This document shows positions 45,196 through 54,949 of a stretch of 64,000 bases of DNA, one piece after another. The number at the start of each line of letters is the position of its first letter. Position 1 is the stretch's first letter. Origin of the DNA: Kangiella sp. HD9-110m-PIT-SAG07 (lineage in GTDB: Bacteria; Pseudomonadota; Gammaproteobacteria; Enterobacterales; Kangiellaceae); NCBI GenBank assembly GCA_003370465.1, contig QQTG01000021.1:176316-240315 (forward strand). Direction: 5' to 3'. The translations under genes and the position numbers were made by a program. The notes below the pieces were generated by a model. The model was given only the letters and a program-made list of their open reading frames with translations, was not told the DNA's origin and ran no database searches.

Positions 45196-45474
45196 ATGAA
45201 AACAATTCTATCGCTTGCTTTACTGAGCCTGCTTGCAGTTTCTTGTGCTAATCAAAACACTGGCACTAGCGATGAAGGCGTTAACGAGACTCCCATTAAG
45301 CCAATGTGTAGCGCACCTCCAATGCCACAAAACATTTGGAAGTTAGAGCCTATGCTAAAACAAAAGGGACTTATTACTGACGATATGACTCGCTCTGAGA
45401 AAGAGACAGTCATTCGAGATTATATTAATAAAAAGAATTCTGCTTATATTAATTGTGTAAAAGGAAAGAAATAA
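45196..45474 (+). CDS. Small lipoprotein resembling the N-terminal segment of the adjacent protease
   Basis: A 92-residue lipoprotein with lipobox AVSC (Cys17). Its C-terminal half, LEPMLKQKGLITDDMTRSEK and onward to YINKKN, aligns without gaps with the M6 protease N-terminal region (IYWLEKRGDITESSSEAERD onward to YLEGMN). Shared positions include Leu, Gly, Ile-Thr, Glu, Tyr and Asn. The stop codon overlaps the protease start by one base (TAATG). A role as propeptide-like inhibitor or chaperone is an inference. No strong ribosome binding site is visible. Confidence 0.7.
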   Translation: MKTILSLALLSLLAVSCANQNTGTSDEGVNETPIKPMCSAPPMPQNIWKLEPMLKQKGLITDDMTRSEKETVIRDYINKKNSAYINCVKGKK

Positions 45475-48473
45475 TGAAGATAAAGCTTCTTACTGGCTTG
45501 CTAGCGGCAGCGATGTTACCTAGCGTCAGCGGTGCTGTGACAAAAAATCAGTCACCTACGCCTATCGATCCAGCCCTCGTGAATGAAGAACGGATTATTT
45601 ATTGGCTCGAAAAACGCGGAGATATTACCGAAAGTTCTTCTGAAGCGGAGCGTGACGCTGCGCTCTCGCGGTATCTTGAAGGAATGAATAACCAAAAGGT
45701 CAAACTCCCTAAGATAGAGCAAGCGCGTTTACAAAAGAACCACGATGCATATATTAAGAACGAGCAGTTAGCACAAAAGAGTGCCGCTGATAAAACTGTA
45801 AAAGTTTTAGCTGTGTTGATTGACTTCCCTGATTTAAAACATAGCAGTCACGGTTTAACTTCAGACGATACTGATATGTATTACAGCTCATACCCAGTAT
45901 CTCACTACCAAGATTTAATGTTCTCTACGACCGGCTTTACAGGCCCAAGTGGTCAAAACTTTACATCTGGCTATCAGTATTATCAAAACGAGTCCGGTGG
46001 AACATTTAACTTTACAGGTCAAACATTTGGTTGGGTTACTGCTGATAACAATGCAAAGCACTATGGTGCAAATGACGATGAAAGTGACGCTAAAGATACG
46101 AACGTTCCAGCATTAATTAAAGAGGCTGTAACAAAAGCTGTTGCGGCGAATAGTATTAATTTAAGTGACTATGATATTGAAGATCCTTATGACTTAGATG
46201 GAGACGGTAATGTCGATGAATCAGATGGTATTATCGATCATGTGATGGTTTACCACTCGAGTATCGGCGAAGAAGCTGGTGGTGGTGATTTAGGGTCTGA
46301 TGCAATCTGGTCTCACCGTTTCTTTGTTGATACGAATACCAATGGTTATACAATCCCTGGCACCGATAAGAAACTTTTCGGATATACCGTACAGCCGATA
46401 GATGCAGCTACGGGTGTTGTAGTTCACGAATTTGGTCATGACCTAGGTGTTCCCGATGAGTATGATATTTCAGGCTCATCCATAGGATCTCCTGTTGCTT
46501 TATGGTCGGTGATGGGAGGCGGCAGCTGGGCAGGCGTTATTAGGGGAACAGAACCAACAGGTTTTAGTCCGTATGCTAGAGCATATTTTCAATCCCTACT
46601 TGGTGGCAACTGGATTGACGAGCAAGTTATCGATTTTGAAGCGATGGCTATAGGCTCCCAATCTATCGACTTGGTGGAAGCGGTTAATCATAATGCTACC
46701 AACCAGATTCGAATCGATATGCCGCAGCCTCTAGTAGATTTTGCAGCACCGTACTCTGGTGCTTACCAGTACTACTCAGATGAAGGCCATTACATGGATA
46801 ATAGCTTGTCATTTGATACGGATATTCCTGCATCAGGTACTACTACCCTTACCATGAAAGCTCGTTGGGATATTGAGGTGGATTATGATTATGCGCAAGT
46901 GCTGGTTAATGGTACACCGCTTGCAGGCAATCACACGAAAGTGAATAACCAATATCACAGCAGTGTCAAAAACTTCATTACTGGTAAGTCGAAAGATATT
47001 GCTGGCGCAGAAGGTACTCTAGGGTGGGTTGATCTTACTTTTGATATGTCAGCCTACGCTGGTGATTCGGTGACGGTTTCAATCAACTATGTTACTGATC
47101 CTGCAGTTGGCGGTTATGGCTTCATCGCTGATGATATTACCTTAAGTAACGGCTCTAACTTCTTTAATGACGGTGCAGAGACTGACGGAAGTGTTTCATT
47201 GAATGGCTTCCTTCGTGTGGATGATAAAAAACCCGGTAAACCACAAAATTATTGGGTTCAATTAAGAAGTGAAAATGGTCAAGACAGTGGCTTTGCCGAT
47301 TCGGTTTATACTCCAGGTATTTTAGTATGGTTTGCAGATGAAGCTTATACAGATAATAAAGTAGAAGAGCACCCTGGTCATGGGTTCTTGGGTGTCGTAG
47401 ATGCAGATCAGAACCCTGTGAAGCGTTACGACAGTATCGCTAGCTCAACGTTACAAGTTATCGACGCAGCCTTCGGTTTATACGCACAAAAAAGCTATAG
47501 CGGTGACTCTAACCTACAGCCAACTGCAAAGTTTGATGACAGCTTGGATTATTCATTTCCTGAACAGCCAGAGTCAGGTTTGAACTTGCCGACACATGGT
47601 TTGTCTGTTGAGGTTACAGCTCAAGCAGGAGATAGCAGCTCAGCAACTGTAAAAATATCAAAAGCTACGCCGGCTCTTAATGCAGACTTTGGCTTGGATA
47701 TTGATTACAAGACAGTAACTTTTAACAATGCAACTGAGGGTGGTGATAATAACTATACCTATGCATGGAGCTTCGGTGATGGTTCTGCAGCTTCTTCAGA
47801 AGCGTCCCCAACTCATACTTTTGCACAAAGCGGTGATTACACGGTTAGGTTAACAGTAACTGACGGTGAATCTACTGTTGATAGCAAAACAAAAACAGTG
47901 TCGATTGCTGAAAAGTTACAGGCGGAAATCGTCTTATCAGTCGATGGTGCCCAAGTGACAGTTTCGCCAAGCGTGATCGGTGGCTCTCCTGAGTTTAGCT
48001 ACAGCTGGGACTTTGGTGATGGTGCTAAGACTACCGTTGAAGCAGGCGAGCATACTTATGAATTAACGAATCAATACACAGTATCGCTGACGGTTACTAG
48101 TAGTGATAAGCAAGCAGTCGAAGTGACGAAGCAAATTAATGTTGTTGTACCGATTACTGCTGTTATAAGCAACTCAACTGATGGTTTAAGTGCTAACTTT
48201 AGCTCAAATGTCAACGGTGGTGATGGTGATTACACTTACTCTTGGGACTTTGGCGATGGAACCTCATCATCAAGTGCGACACCAGGTCATGTGTACACTT
48301 CAGCAGGAACTTACGGAGTTGTATTAACCATAACCGATAGTACTGGTGCCGAATCTACGGCGTCAAAAAGTGTGACTGTTCAGGAAAAATCTTCTGACGG
48401 TGGTGGCGGTAGCTCTAGTCTGTGGTTACTGCTACTTCTAGCTTCTGGCATGGTATTCCGCCGCAAGCGTTAG
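45474..48473 (+). CDS. Secreted M6 family metalloprotease with three PKD domains and GlyGly-CTERM tail
   Basis: A 999-residue exported protease. After a signal peptide and a propeptide-like segment, the M6 (immune inhibitor A-like) catalytic domain has the zinc motif HEFGH (318-322) and SVMGGGSW downstream. A beta-sandwich region follows, then three PKD domains (SFGDG near 763, two WDFGDG further on). The C-terminus is Gly/Ser-rich, then a hydrophobic helix (LWLLLLLASGMVF) and RRKR, the layout of GlyGly-CTERM proteins processed by rhombosortase and exported by type II secretion. AAGGAAAG precedes the ATG at 45474. Confidence 0.92.
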   Translation: MKIKLLTGLLAAAMLPSVSGAVTKNQSPTPIDPALVNEERIIYWLEKRGDITESSSEAERDAALSRYLEGMNNQKVKLPKIEQARLQKNHDAYIKNEQLAQKSAADKTVKVLAVLIDFPDLKHSSHGLTSDDTDMYYSSYPVSHYQDLMFSTTGFTGPSGQNFTSGYQYYQNESGGTFNFTGQTFGWVTADNNAKHYGANDDESDAKDTNVPALIKEAVTKAVAANSINLSDYDIEDPYDLDGDGNVDESDGIIDHVMVYHSSIGEEAGGGDLGSDAIWSHRFFVDTNTNGYTIPGTDKKLFGYTVQPIDAATGVVVHEFGHDLGVPDEYDISGSSIGSPVALWSVMGGGSWAGVIRGTEPTGFSPYARAYFQSLLGGNWIDEQVIDFEAMAIGSQSIDLVEAVNHNATNQIRIDMPQPLVDFAAPYSGAYQYYSDEGHYMDNSLSFDTDIPASGTTTLTMKARWDIEVDYDYAQVLVNGTPLAGNHTKVNNQYHSSVKNFITGKSKDIAGAEGTLGWVDLTFDMSAYAGDSVTVSINYVTDPAVGGYGFIADDITLSNGSNFFNDGAETDGSVSLNGFLRVDDKKPGKPQNYWVQLRSENGQDSGFADSVYTPGILVWFADEAYTDNKVEEHPGHGFLGVVDADQNPVKRYDSIASSTLQVIDAAFGLYAQKSYSGDSNLQPTAKFDDSLDYSFPEQPESGLNLPTHGLSVEVTAQAGDSSSATVKISKATPALNADFGLDIDYKTVTFNNATEGGDNNYTYAWSFGDGSAASSEASPTHTFAQSGDYTVRLTVTDGESTVDSKTKTVSIAEKLQAEIVLSVDGAQVTVSPSVIGGSPEFSYSWDFGDGAKTTVEAGEHTYELTNQYTVSLTVTSSDKQAVEVTKQINVVVPITAVISNSTDGLSANFSSNVNGGDGDYTYSWDFGDGTSSSSATPGHVYTSAGTYGVVLTITDSTGAESTASKSVTVQEKSSDGGGGSSSLWLLLLLASGMVFRRKR

Positions 48474-48516
48474 GGCTCTGTAGAAGTTATGGTTAATTAA
48501 TTTTAAAGACGTGAGC

Positions 48517-48541
48517 AAGCCGCGGTTTCCGCGGCTTTTTT
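48517..48541 (+). terminator. Rho-independent terminator after the M6 protease
   Basis: AAGCCGCGG pairs perfectly with CCGCGGCTT over a TTT loop, followed by T's. Confidence 0.9.
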
Positions 48542-48574
48542 ATACCTGCATTAAAGAGGCTATTCGTTCTCGAA

Positions 48575-51061
48575 TTAGCTTTTAGCTTTTAGCGGCTTGA
48601 TGGTAATTAGCATCAGCGGCAATAGTGTTAAGTTTAAGAATAGTGCTACAGCCATTGCTAAGCCTGTTAGTAGTCCAAAGTAAATTGATGGAATAAACTC
48701 TGACAGGGCAAGAATGGCAAAGCCAAAAATAACGGTTACGCCAGTGTAGTAAATAGCTTTACCGATACTGCCATGGCAGCGTTTCATTGTGTCTAAATAG
48801 TTATAATCTTTCTGGAATTCAGCTTTAAAGCGATGTACATAGTGGATCGAGTTGTCGACAGCAATACCGATGACAATCGCTGCAATAGTAATGGTCATCA
48901 TATCCATAGGAATACCCAACCAACCCATAATTCCGAGTACTAGAGCGGCAGAAAGAGCGTTGGGAATCGTTGCCAAAATAGCTAATACAAAGGAGCGGAA
49001 TAGTACGATAAACATAAATAAAATTGCTAAGTAGACCGCGCCTATGGTTTTAATTTGCGAATCAAATAAACTTTCAAGCATATTGTTATACAATACTAGC
49101 ATGCCAGTGAAATGAACCTTATCTTGCGCAATCCCTTCCTCATTCACGATGTAGTCGTTAATAGACTGAATAAGCTCTGCACGCTTCAGATTATGGTTGG
49201 TTTCTTGTACGCGGATATTAATGCGAGTCTGGTCGCCATCTTCCGATAAGTAAGGTGACATTAGAACAGAGCGCACTTCGTCAGGTGTTTTTTGATGGAC
49301 TAAACTGAGCGTTAATTCGTCAGGATACTCACCGTCATTCATTGTCTCTAAGACCTTAGAGTAAGTCGCGATAGATTGAACCTTGCCAGTAACTTCTAGA
49401 CTATCGATATAATCATGAATACGTTCAACCTGCTTGAGTTTAGCGCCAGTAAACCAGTAGCCAGCGTCATAAACGCCGCTATCGAACTCGTCACCAAACT
49501 CATCCTCAAATTCATCATCAGCAACTAAAGCTTGCTCCTCACCTTTATCAATCACGATGTCCAACGGGGTGGTGCCGCCAAGCTTTTGATCAATGACGGT
49601 CATGCCTTTATAAATTTCGGTGCTAGGTTTGAAGTAATCAATAAAGCGATTTTCAACTTTAAGTTGAGTGATGCCATAGGCACTAAAAGCAATGATACCG
49701 ACGGTTAATAGAAAGACTACGGTTTTATAGTTTACAGTAAAGCTATAGATCCAATTAGTGATCTTATAGGTAATGCTGGTGCCACTGGTGTGATTATCTT
49801 TTTTAAGTAGCTGTATAAAACTTGGAAAAATAACGAAAGTCAGGATAAAACCGAGCACGATGCCAATCGTCATAATCCAACCGAAATCGATGACTGGTCG
49901 AATGCCACTAATCAGCAATGAAATAAAAGCTACGATAGTGGTTAGGGCGGTGTAAAAGCACGGCCAAAACATTGTTCTTAAGGTGGTCGATACTCTTAAG
50001 TCCTGACTTGAATCGGGGTTAGCAGAAATGTAATCCCGATAGTAGACTGCCAAGTGAACATTAAGCGCTAATATTACGATCAGTAATATCGATGGAAAAT
50101 TCGACGAAATAACGGTGATGCGCCAATCTAAGAAACTTAGCAGCCCTGCCAACATGATTACGGTAACAACACAAGAAAATAGCGGGAGTATCACCCAGCG
50201 TACTTTTCCAAAAAAGACAAATAGCGCGAGCATGATAAAGAGCAAAATACCAATGCCAAAGACGGTAATATCATGCTGGATAAAGCTCAGCATGTCGTTG
50301 GTGATCATGGAAATACCGCCGAGATGCATTGTGGCTACATCACGGTAATCTTCCATGATTGTTCTGACTTCACCAATAATAGCGCTAGTACGCTCAGAAA
50401 CGACTTTGCTATAGTCGTTGAACTCATCCTCTATCGACTCAAGCTTTTGCTGCTCATGGCTCGAAAGCTGGCTCTTCGATGCTTTTGTGCGCAGCTTATC
50501 GCGGGCATCTAACAGTGAAAAGTATTTCTCATCACGTTTGAAGTTGATCTGAACCGCACTGGATTCACCATCTTCACCGACGAGTAAATTTTCGTAGATA
50601 GGACTAGATATAAACTCTTTCAGAGCCTCACTCCTGTCAACCGCTGGGCTTTGTAGAGTCGGTATCTCTTCGCCAAGAGCATCGGTATCAAGGGTCAATC
50701 CTTCGATCAGCGGAACGTTAAGAATGCTGTTAATAGTAGAGACTGTTTGAATTGTTTGTAACTCGTCAGTTAACGATTCCAAACCATTAATAGACTCGTC
50801 GCTCATTAAGCCTTGATGAGGTTGCCAGGTAATAATCAGAAAGTCGTCAGAGCTATACTTTTCATTAACTTGACGATAATATTCGAGTGATTGGTCATTC
50901 TCTAAAACCAGCGACTCGCCGGAGGCATCGAGTCTGAACTTGTGTAACTGAGAAGCCGCTAAAACGGTGAGTAAAATAACAACAATGAGGCTGACCAGAG
51001 GGTGGTCCAGAACAGTTTTTTTATAAAGCTTAAAGAAAAAATTGTCTTTCTTCTGTGTCAT
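48575..51061 (-). CDS. RND superfamily (MMPL/HpnN-type) exporter
   Basis: An 828-residue membrane protein with two repeats, each one membrane helix, a large periplasmic loop and about five helices, totalling about 12 helices. The second half contains AIVIGIAVDNSIHYVHRF, the conserved helix-4 motif of the family. An acidic insertion (EFEDEFGDEFDSG) sits in the second loop. Substrate unknown; relatives move lipids and hydrophobic compounds. It is the last gene of a leftward operon, eight bases after the CNNM-type gene. Confidence 0.9.
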   Translation of the reverse strand: MTQKKDNFFFKLYKKTVLDHPLVSLIVVILLTVLAASQLHKFRLDASGESLVLENDQSLEYYRQVNEKYSSDDFLIITWQPHQGLMSDESINGLESLTDELQTIQTVSTINSILNVPLIEGLTLDTDALGEEIPTLQSPAVDRSEALKEFISSPIYENLLVGEDGESSAVQINFKRDEKYFSLLDARDKLRTKASKSQLSSHEQQKLESIEDEFNDYSKVVSERTSAIIGEVRTIMEDYRDVATMHLGGISMITNDMLSFIQHDITVFGIGILLFIMLALFVFFGKVRWVILPLFSCVVTVIMLAGLLSFLDWRITVISSNFPSILLIVILALNVHLAVYYRDYISANPDSSQDLRVSTTLRTMFWPCFYTALTTIVAFISLLISGIRPVIDFGWIMTIGIVLGFILTFVIFPSFIQLLKKDNHTSGTSITYKITNWIYSFTVNYKTVVFLLTVGIIAFSAYGITQLKVENRFIDYFKPSTEIYKGMTVIDQKLGGTTPLDIVIDKGEEQALVADDEFEDEFGDEFDSGVYDAGYWFTGAKLKQVERIHDYIDSLEVTGKVQSIATYSKVLETMNDGEYPDELTLSLVHQKTPDEVRSVLMSPYLSEDGDQTRINIRVQETNHNLKRAELIQSINDYIVNEEGIAQDKVHFTGMLVLYNNMLESLFDSQIKTIGAVYLAILFMFIVLFRSFVLAILATIPNALSAALVLGIMGWLGIPMDMMTITIAAIVIGIAVDNSIHYVHRFKAEFQKDYNYLDTMKRCHGSIGKAIYYTGVTVIFGFAILALSEFIPSIYFGLLTGLAMAVALFLNLTLLPLMLITIKPLKAKS

Positions 51062-51069
51062 TTTGGGTC

Positions 51070-52353
51070 CTAGTTTTGTCCATCGCTAGGCGGTGCGTAA
51101 AGTTTTGGCATAACGCGCACACTCTTAACGATATTATCTTTAATTTGTAAGATTTCCATGGGGTAACCATAAAGGCGCAGGCAGGTTCCTGACTGCGGTA
51201 TGGTTTCTAAGTATTCGGTAATTAGGCCATTCAATGTTTTTGGGCCTTCGGTCGGAAGCTGCCATTCTAGAGTTTTATTCAAATCACGAATGGTGACGGT
51301 GGCATCGATCAGGTAAGCATCTTCGCCGTCATTCTGAATATCTTTATTAATATTCGACATCTCTGTGGTGAAGTCGCCGACGATTTCTTCGAGAATATCA
51401 TCAAGCGTGACTAAACCCTCAATATCACCATACTCATCTACTACTAAACCAATGCGGTCACGTTTACGCTGAAATTTAACTAGCTGAGTGTGCAGCGGCG
51501 TACCTTCTGGTACATAATAAATCGGATCAAGGTGATCCAATATACCTTCTGGCGAGTTCGACTCCATTTCAAGCACACGACCAAAATTACGGGCATGCAA
51601 AAATCCTTCAACATTATCGATCTCACTTCGGAAAACGAGTAAGCGAGTGTGGATACTGTTTCGAACTTGCTCAAGTATATAATCTATGTCGTCATTGAGA
51701 TCGATACCAATGACTTCGTTGCGTGGCACCATAATATCGTCAACAGTGACCGTCTCTAAATCGAGTATGCTGAGTAGCATTTTTTGGTGGCGACGTGGAA
51801 TCATTGCCCCAGCTTCATTGACCACTGTGCGTAGCTCTTCTTGGCTTAAGTGATCTTCTTCACCTGAATTAGAGTTGACCCCAAATAGTCTTAGTAAACC
51901 GTTAGCCAATAAGCTGATGAGCCTGATAGCTGGATGAAGTAGGGATGACAGAATTTTTAGTGTTGGTGCTGCAAAAAAGGATATTTTTTCAGGGTTTAGT
52001 GCTGCTAATGTTTTCGGTGTGACTTCTGCAAATATTAAGATGACTACTGTCAGCATGAGCGTAGCTGCAAAGATACCGCCTTCGCCCCAAAATCGAATGG
52101 CAATAACGGTAGCAATCGCTGAGGCAAGAATATTGACAATATTATTGCCGAGCAATATTAATCCCAGCAGCTTATCGGGCCTTTTTAGCATCTCATAAAC
52201 TCGCTTTGCTCTCCTGTCACCACTGCGCGCGCGGTGTTTTAAGCGATAGCGGTTGAGCGACATCATGCCTGTTTCTGAACTTGAGAAAAACGCTGATAAT
52301 AAAATCAATAAACCCAGTATTAAAAATAAGGTTCCCGTTGACAATGATTCCAA
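51070..52353 (-). CDS. CNNM/HlyC-CorC family transporter (YfjD-like)
   Basis: A 427-residue membrane protein: DUF21 domain with about four helices (from ILLSAFFSSSETGMMSLNRYRLKH), two CBS domains (about 200-330) that often bind adenine nucleotides, and a C-terminal CorC_HlyC domain. The family takes part in magnesium or cobalt homeostasis. The arrangement next to a YpjD-like gene and opposite ffh is the conserved gammaproteobacterial neighbourhood. Confidence 0.94.
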   Translation of the reverse strand: MESLSTGTLFLILGLLILLSAFFSSSETGMMSLNRYRLKHRARSGDRRAKRVYEMLKRPDKLLGLILLGNNIVNILASAIATVIAIRFWGEGGIFAATLMLTVVILIFAEVTPKTLAALNPEKISFFAAPTLKILSSLLHPAIRLISLLANGLLRLFGVNSNSGEEDHLSQEELRTVVNEAGAMIPRRHQKMLLSILDLETVTVDDIMVPRNEVIGIDLNDDIDYILEQVRNSIHTRLLVFRSEIDNVEGFLHARNFGRVLEMESNSPEGILDHLDPIYYVPEGTPLHTQLVKFQRKRDRIGLVVDEYGDIEGLVTLDDILEEIVGDFTTEMSNINKDIQNDGEDAYLIDATVTIRDLNKTLEWQLPTEGPKTLNGLITEYLETIPQSGTCLRLYGYPMEILQIKDNIVKSVRVMPKLYAPPSDGQN

Positions 52354-52373
52354 GAATTAACTCCGTATGGTTC

Positions 52374-53189
52374 TTATAAAATGTACTGGATAACCAGTTT
52401 GGTGCCAATGAAACCTAAACTCAAAATAACGAAAGCGATGATGCAAAGTCGCGCAAAACGAATACCACTTATCTTTGAGGTCTTATAACCTAGGTAAAAT
52501 GTACAGAAGCTGAACCAAGCCAATAATGACAATATAATTTTATGGAGGGGTTGCGCTTTTATAACCGATTCCGGCAAGCCAAAACCTAAGCCGAAAGCAA
52601 CACCCAGACAGATAATGCCGAATAGGACGAGCGTGGATAAAAAACGCTCCATTTCCAGCAGTGGCGGTAGAAGCTGGTGAATGCTTGATGGTTTGTGTCG
52701 TAATTTATTGTGTAAAACTAATACTAAAATACTTTGAAGCGTGGCCGCAAAGAGTAGGCTAAAACCAATGATTGATAGCCAAACATGAAGCACACCAAGA
52801 CCATTATTGCTGAAGTTAACGATATTGGGTTCTTCAGGAATAATCGATAACCAGTTGAGCACGCCAGCAATAATCGCAGTGTACAACATCAAGTGTGGCG
52901 TTTGCTTGTTAAACCGATAAATTGCGACTAGTAGCACCAAAATGAGAGTCGTCAGTGACACAAGGTTGAGCAATGACAGGTTTTGTCCAAGATCACTGGT
53001 GTTATCAATTAATAAATAAACGGTAAATAAATGGAGCAATGCGGGTGCCAGCGGCATCCACTTACTCATCTCCGGCACTTCCTGCTCAGGATGTTTAATG
53101 CGACGCATAAGAAAAAGCGCCAGGCCTAAGTAAGCCAGTCCAGTTATCACTTGAAAAATCAGGGTCACGTTATTATATATGGTTCTCAA
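52374..53189 (-). CDS. ypjD: Cytochrome c assembly (CcsA)-like inner membrane protein YpjD
   Basis: A 271-residue protein with eight predicted helices. The region GLGVLHVWLSIIGFSLLFAA, with a conserved His-Val-Trp, and the later helices match the CcmC/CcsA fold of the YpjD branch. E. coli YpjD (CorE) has been linked to cobalt resistance; a heme role is not proven. It is divergent from ffh and 20 bases before the CNNM-type gene, so the three leftward genes probably form one operon. Confidence 0.9.
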   Translation of the reverse strand: MRTIYNNVTLIFQVITGLAYLGLALFLMRRIKHPEQEVPEMSKWMPLAPALLHLFTVYLLIDNTSDLGQNLSLLNLVSLTTLILVLLVAIYRFNKQTPHLMLYTAIIAGVLNWLSIIPEEPNIVNFSNNGLGVLHVWLSIIGFSLLFAATLQSILVLVLHNKLRHKPSSIHQLLPPLLEMERFLSTLVLFGIICLGVAFGLGFGLPESVIKAQPLHKIILSLLAWFSFCTFYLGYKTSKISGIRFARLCIIAFVILSLGFIGTKLVIQYIL

Positions 53190-53485
53190 TCGATTCTAAT
53201 GGCTATTTTAGAGGAAAACAGCGCGTTAACAAGTTGTTCTAGGCATAAATAGTCGAGCTGAACAGCTGTTTAATCGGATATAGCTCTAATTAATCGATAA
53301 ATGTCCTCTTTTGAACTTGATCCGACTTTTTCCTGCCCCCTTGAAACCGTGCAATTCTGGGTTGATTGGGTATAATTGCCCGATAGTTGTAAATATCATC
53401 AAATTTTGAGTTGGTTTAAGACCTCAGCATAGGTCAATGATAATAAAGAAAACTGACTTTCATTGAATTAAGTGAGTTATATCGA

Positions 53486-54886
53486 ATGTTTGATAATTTA
53501 AGTGATCGCCTCTCCGGAGCCCTAAAAAACATAGCGGGCAAAGGCAAAATTAGCGAAGACAATATTAAAGAAACGTTGCGCGAAGTTCGCATGGCGTTAC
53601 TTGAAGCTGATGTTGCATTACCGGTAGTGAAAGAGTTTATAAGCGCTGTCAAAACTCGAGCTGTGGGTACTGAGGTCGGTAAAGCACTCGATCCTGGGCA
53701 AGCCTTCATCAAGGTGGTTAATGATGAAATGGTTAAAGCCATGGGCGCTGAGAATGATGCTCTCGACCTGAGCGCTAAACCGCCAGTGGTGATTTTGTTA
53801 GCCGGTTTGCAGGGTGCAGGTAAAACTACCAGTGCTGGTAAATTATCGCACTTATTAATCAATCGTGAGAAAAAATCGGTCATGGTTGCGAGCGCTGATG
53901 TATATCGTCCGGCGGCAATCAAACAGCTGGAAACGGTTGCTGGCGAAGTGGGTGCAACTTTCTTCCCGAGTACCACTGACCAAAAGCCGGTCGATATTGC
54001 TAAAAACGCTATTGATGAAGCGCGTAAACAGTTTGCTGATGTCGTTATTATCGATACCGCAGGTCGGTTAGCTGTTGATGAAGCGATGATGGGCGAGATT
54101 AGCGAGTTACAGCAAACGGTAAGTCCGACTGAGACGTTGTTTGTGGTTGACTCGATGACAGGTCAAGATGCTGCGAATACGGCCAAGGCCTTTAATGATG
54201 CGCTCGATTTAACAGGTGTTATCTTAACTAAGGCGGATGGTGATGCGCGTGGTGGTGCTGCCTTGTCGATTCGTCAAATTACCGGTAAACCGATTAAGTT
54301 TATTGGTATGGGTGAGAAACTGGATCAGCTAGAACCGTTCCATCCAGAGCGTGTTGCATCACGTATTTTGGGTATGGGTGACGTGTTAAGTTTGATTGAG
54401 GAAGTCGAACGTAAGGTTGATAAAAAGAAAGCGGAAAAAGTCGCCAAAAAAATTATGAAGGGCAAAGGCTTTGACCTTCAAGACTTCCGAGAGCAATTAC
54501 TACAAATGTCTAATATGGGCGGTATGGCCGGTTTAATGGATAAGTTGCCGGGTATGGGACAAATTCCAGAGGCAGCTAAGCAAAAAGTCATGAATGACAA
54601 GTCTACAGGACGGATGGTCGCCATGATTAATTCGATGACACCAAAAGAACGCGCTCGACCTGAACTTATTAAAGGTTCACGAAAAAAGCGTATTGCAAAC
54701 GGCTCAGGCACTCAGATTCAGGATGTGAATCGTCTTTTGAAGCAGTTTAACCAAATGCAAAAGATGATGAAAAAGATGAAAGGTAAGGGCGGTATGATGA
54801 AAATGATGCGCGGCATGCAGGGTATGACGCCACCTGGTGGTGGAAGTGGTGGAATGGGAGGTATGCCTCCTTTTGGTCGAAAATAG
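53486..54886 (+). CDS. ffh: Signal recognition particle protein Ffh
   Basis: The SRP GTPase that binds signal sequences and 4.5S RNA for co-translational targeting. The N domain is followed by the G domain with GLQGAGKTTS (about 107-116), DTAGRL and TKADGDARGG. The M domain is methionine-rich and ends GMGGMPPFGRK. Length 466 residues is usual. The 4.5S RNA gene is not in this window. Confidence 0.98.
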   Translation: MFDNLSDRLSGALKNIAGKGKISEDNIKETLREVRMALLEADVALPVVKEFISAVKTRAVGTEVGKALDPGQAFIKVVNDEMVKAMGAENDALDLSAKPPVVILLAGLQGAGKTTSAGKLSHLLINREKKSVMVASADVYRPAAIKQLETVAGEVGATFFPSTTDQKPVDIAKNAIDEARKQFADVVIIDTAGRLAVDEAMMGEISELQQTVSPTETLFVVDSMTGQDAANTAKAFNDALDLTGVILTKADGDARGGAALSIRQITGKPIKFIGMGEKLDQLEPFHPERVASRILGMGDVLSLIEEVERKVDKKKAEKVAKKIMKGKGFDLQDFREQLLQMSNMGGMAGLMDKLPGMGQIPEAAKQKVMNDKSTGRMVAMINSMTPKERARPELIKGSRKKRIANGSGTQIQDVNRLLKQFNQMQKMMKKMKGKGGMMKMMRGMQGMTPPGGGSGGMGGMPPFGRK

Positions 54887-54949
54887 GTTGTACTTAGGCG
54901 CATATTCGTTAGAATCGGGCGACTGAAATTATCAATATTGGAGAATTCT

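Noticed and set aside
53434..53976. 180-codon leftward frame opposite ffh
   Set aside because: Antisense shadow of the strongly conserved ffh N and G domains.
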